Shown here piece by piece: positions 61,738 to 64,000 of a stretch of DNA of 64,000 nt. How positions within the stretch are numbered: position 1 is the stretch's first letter; every line of letters begins with the position of its first letter. The notes beneath the pieces are model-generated. The model made no database searches, was not told where the DNA came from, and worked only from the letters and a program-made list of their open reading frames with translations. Made by a program: the position numbers and the translations under genes. Where the stretch lies: contig CM038703.1 of NCBI GenBank assembly GCA_021613375.1, positions 17,730,694-17,794,693 of the forward strand, written 5' to 3'. The DNA comes from Megaleporinus macrocephalus. Lineage: Eukaryota; Chordata; Actinopteri; Characiformes; Anostomidae.

Positions 61738-64000
61738 ATAAATATTGTAATAGAAATGTGGATAATTTTTCAAATAGTATTAATACAATAATAGTTTTCC
61801 ATGAGTCAGTGTGTTCATTAAACACTTCCCAAGCTATTCCCTGTGGCAGCCCAGAGTTATCCTCTAATTCCTGCATTGACTATTCACTACTTGCAAAATC
61901 AAGATTGCTGGTAAAATAATTTAATAAATGTATACAATGTCTGAAGCATCCAGGAAATCTTGAAATCTGGAACTTCATTCTTCAAACTAGCTAAAAAAAT
62001 ATTATCTATTTCGTTCAAAATAAGATATTCATGTTACTTTTTATTTATGCTTATTAACATTTATTATAATATAATTAGTTTAAGGAACCATATTAACAAA
62101 TGACTGCAGTAAATATTACAGTCATTCATGCTGTTTTTTTAAGATGCACCTCTTGGGGGTCTACTGGACATAAGCTTGCGGGCTGCTGTGCTAAGAGCTA
62201 AACCAAAGCATTAACTATCATTATCTTAAGTGACCCTCTATTATAATCTGGACTAACATTAAATCAGACTCTAACTACTGTTATCTTTTCACAAGATACT
62301 GGTGTTACAGATTTAGCCATGAGCATTTTTGCTGCTTCATGTCAAACCACATCACCCACGTGTTGCTTAGTTCTGTCTACTAGTGGATATGATGTTGGGC
62401 GGGGAAACTGCTTTGTGGCATTGGTTGCCTATTGGTTATAGGTAACAGTATTCCCATCGCTGATACTTATGCCGAAACTTTAGTATCGCTGCCAATTCTG
62501 ATACAGCATCTGTGCAACTTTACTTAAGATAGTCCAACAGCACAAACATTTTAACCCTATGGTGTTTCTTGTGACAGCTTTTCACAATCTGAAGTGATTT
62601 TCCAGGTTTGCTCGGGTGATCAGATAGTCTTTAGCCTTTCAGTCTAGCTCTGGAATGTTCAGAGGCCTTCCAAAATGTTTTGCGTTTTAAAGCTTTCCTA
62701 CAAATCCTGTAGTGTGACATGGTGAGTGACTAAAGTCAGTAAGTGATGCAAGCCACAGCCAACGAGAGAGTTAGGAGAGAGAGAAAGAAAAAGGGAAGAG
62801 ACGTGCATGCAGGCATCGTGTGCAGCAGACTGCAGAGATAGAGGAGCTGTTCACCGAGAACAGGCAAATAAAAGCCTTTATAATGTTTATAATGCAGTGA
62901 CCCAGGCATCAAGGCACTCACTTTGCAATTTCAGTCAGCTGCCAGTTTGTAGTAACATATTACCACAGCTTTCACAGCGATATGTGTGTTTCTCACCACA
63001 TATTCATTCCCTAATTTGTGTACATAAACATAAATATTTCCAGTCTAGTTTAGCTTTGTTTGTATCAAGTAATTACAGGGAGATTTAGGGACAATAAGTT
63101 CTGTGAAGTGCGAGATGCTCCCAGTTTTTGAAATCTTTTAGGATCTGTTTACACTTTTTCTTTAATATTTGTTTTACTCAGTTTCGTCCTCAGTTTGGTC
63201 GAGCCACCTGCTAACTAGATCGCCTGTCACCTGTTGGGTGGGTGAAGGCTAGCAAATGTGTCCTCCAAGACAGGTGAAGTGCCACCTCATATTTTTAACT
63301 GCTGCTAACACGGCGTCATTGAACAGATCAACACGCACATAGAACGCTGCCAATTCTAGTATTGGCATTTAAGTCAATTAGAATTATATTTCTATAAATC
63401 TTACAGATGTGTGAGATTTATAGAAATTTTAGTCATTTTAAAATGGCTGGTAACATTTAGAGCAGATGTGGGAGCAAACATGTTGAAAGTGTGGCAGTTT
63501 AAAACTTTACTGCTGCTATTTTTCACAATTGTTCAAAGAAGAGGCTTCTGTTACTAGCACAGACCTGCTCTAAGTGGATTTAATACTATCCTCTGTACAC
63601 CAGGACCTGCAGTATTTTCATTAGATTCCACATTACAGATATACACAGAACATTCATAAAACAGTATTATTGCACCTCATGAATAAAAAATCTGAAGGTT
63701 GAAAGAGCTCTGCTTTTAGAGAGGGAAACCAAAGAGTGATAAGATTTTAATGTAACTGGAACATCTGGTAATCTGTAAAGATACTCAGTACATTGTCCTC
63801 AACGAAACAAGTCAGATTGGGTAAAAGGAGTTATATAACTGATTCTGACACATCGTGACTACATTTTCGATATAAGAGACACACATGCCACTACTAGCTT
63901 TTTGGGTCAGTCCATATGTTGGTTTCAGTCACATGTTTCCTGTGATGTTCGAAATCCAAATAGAGGTAAGTAAGAGATTAGAACAGAGCCTAATGTTAAG
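58996..64000. other. No gene seen; two microsatellites
   Basis: AT-rich flank of b9d1. It contains a (TTA)n-type run at 61337-61380 and a (TA)n run at 61685-61733. Short open frames, for example at 59823-60050, resemble no family and have mirror frames on the other strand. Confidence 0.5.
61685..61733. repeat. (TA)n microsatellite
   Basis: About 24 uninterrupted TA units. Confidence 0.95.

Overview
The window is AT-rich vertebrate nuclear DNA, almost certainly from a ray-finned (teleost) fish. Three intron-containing genes could be reconstructed exon by exon from reading-frame continuity, GT/AG splice sites and recognised protein families. Much of the rest is Tc1/mariner-type elements, short palindromic elements and microsatellites, as is typical of teleosts.

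Layout. (1) 1-6170: no confident gene; the downstream part of grap may begin beyond the left edge. (2) 6171-7158, minus strand: the first three coding exons of a GRB2-family adaptor, best matched by grap (N-terminal SH3 plus the first half of SH2). The last exons were not found. (3) 7160-17990: repeat-rich intergenic DNA with a degenerate pentamer satellite, a LINE-like tail, MITEs and segmental direct repeats. (4) 18.0-40.6 kb, plus strand: epn2 (epsin-2), with a non-coding first exon, a 6-kb first intron, eight coding exons (588 aa) and a 3'UTR of about 2.9 kb. (5) 40.7-45.9 kb, minus strand: b9d1 (B9 domain protein 1), seven coding exons and 205 aa, complete. It is tail-to-tail with epn2. 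(6) 46-64 kb: no gene recognised. This part holds an internally deleted Tc1 element, a 1.67-kb element with a strand-asymmetric minisatellite core, a nearly full-length dead Tc1 copy, a second Tc1 transposase relic and several microsatellites.

The order and orientation grap(-), epn2(+), b9d1(-) resembles human 17p11.2 as I know it, so this is an old linkage rather than an operon-like functional unit. The products work in different processes: receptor tyrosine kinase and antigen-receptor signalling (grap), clathrin-mediated endocytosis (epn2) and the ciliary transition zone (b9d1).

I did not find a convincing new biological system. The items most worth a second look are the 50.9-52.6 kb composite element, the four-copy MITE family with an ATATCRTYGCTGTCCAA-like end, the outward-reading transposase stub in the 46.5-kb MITE, an exon-like minus-strand segment at 2.6-2.8 kb, and the missing grap 3' exons.
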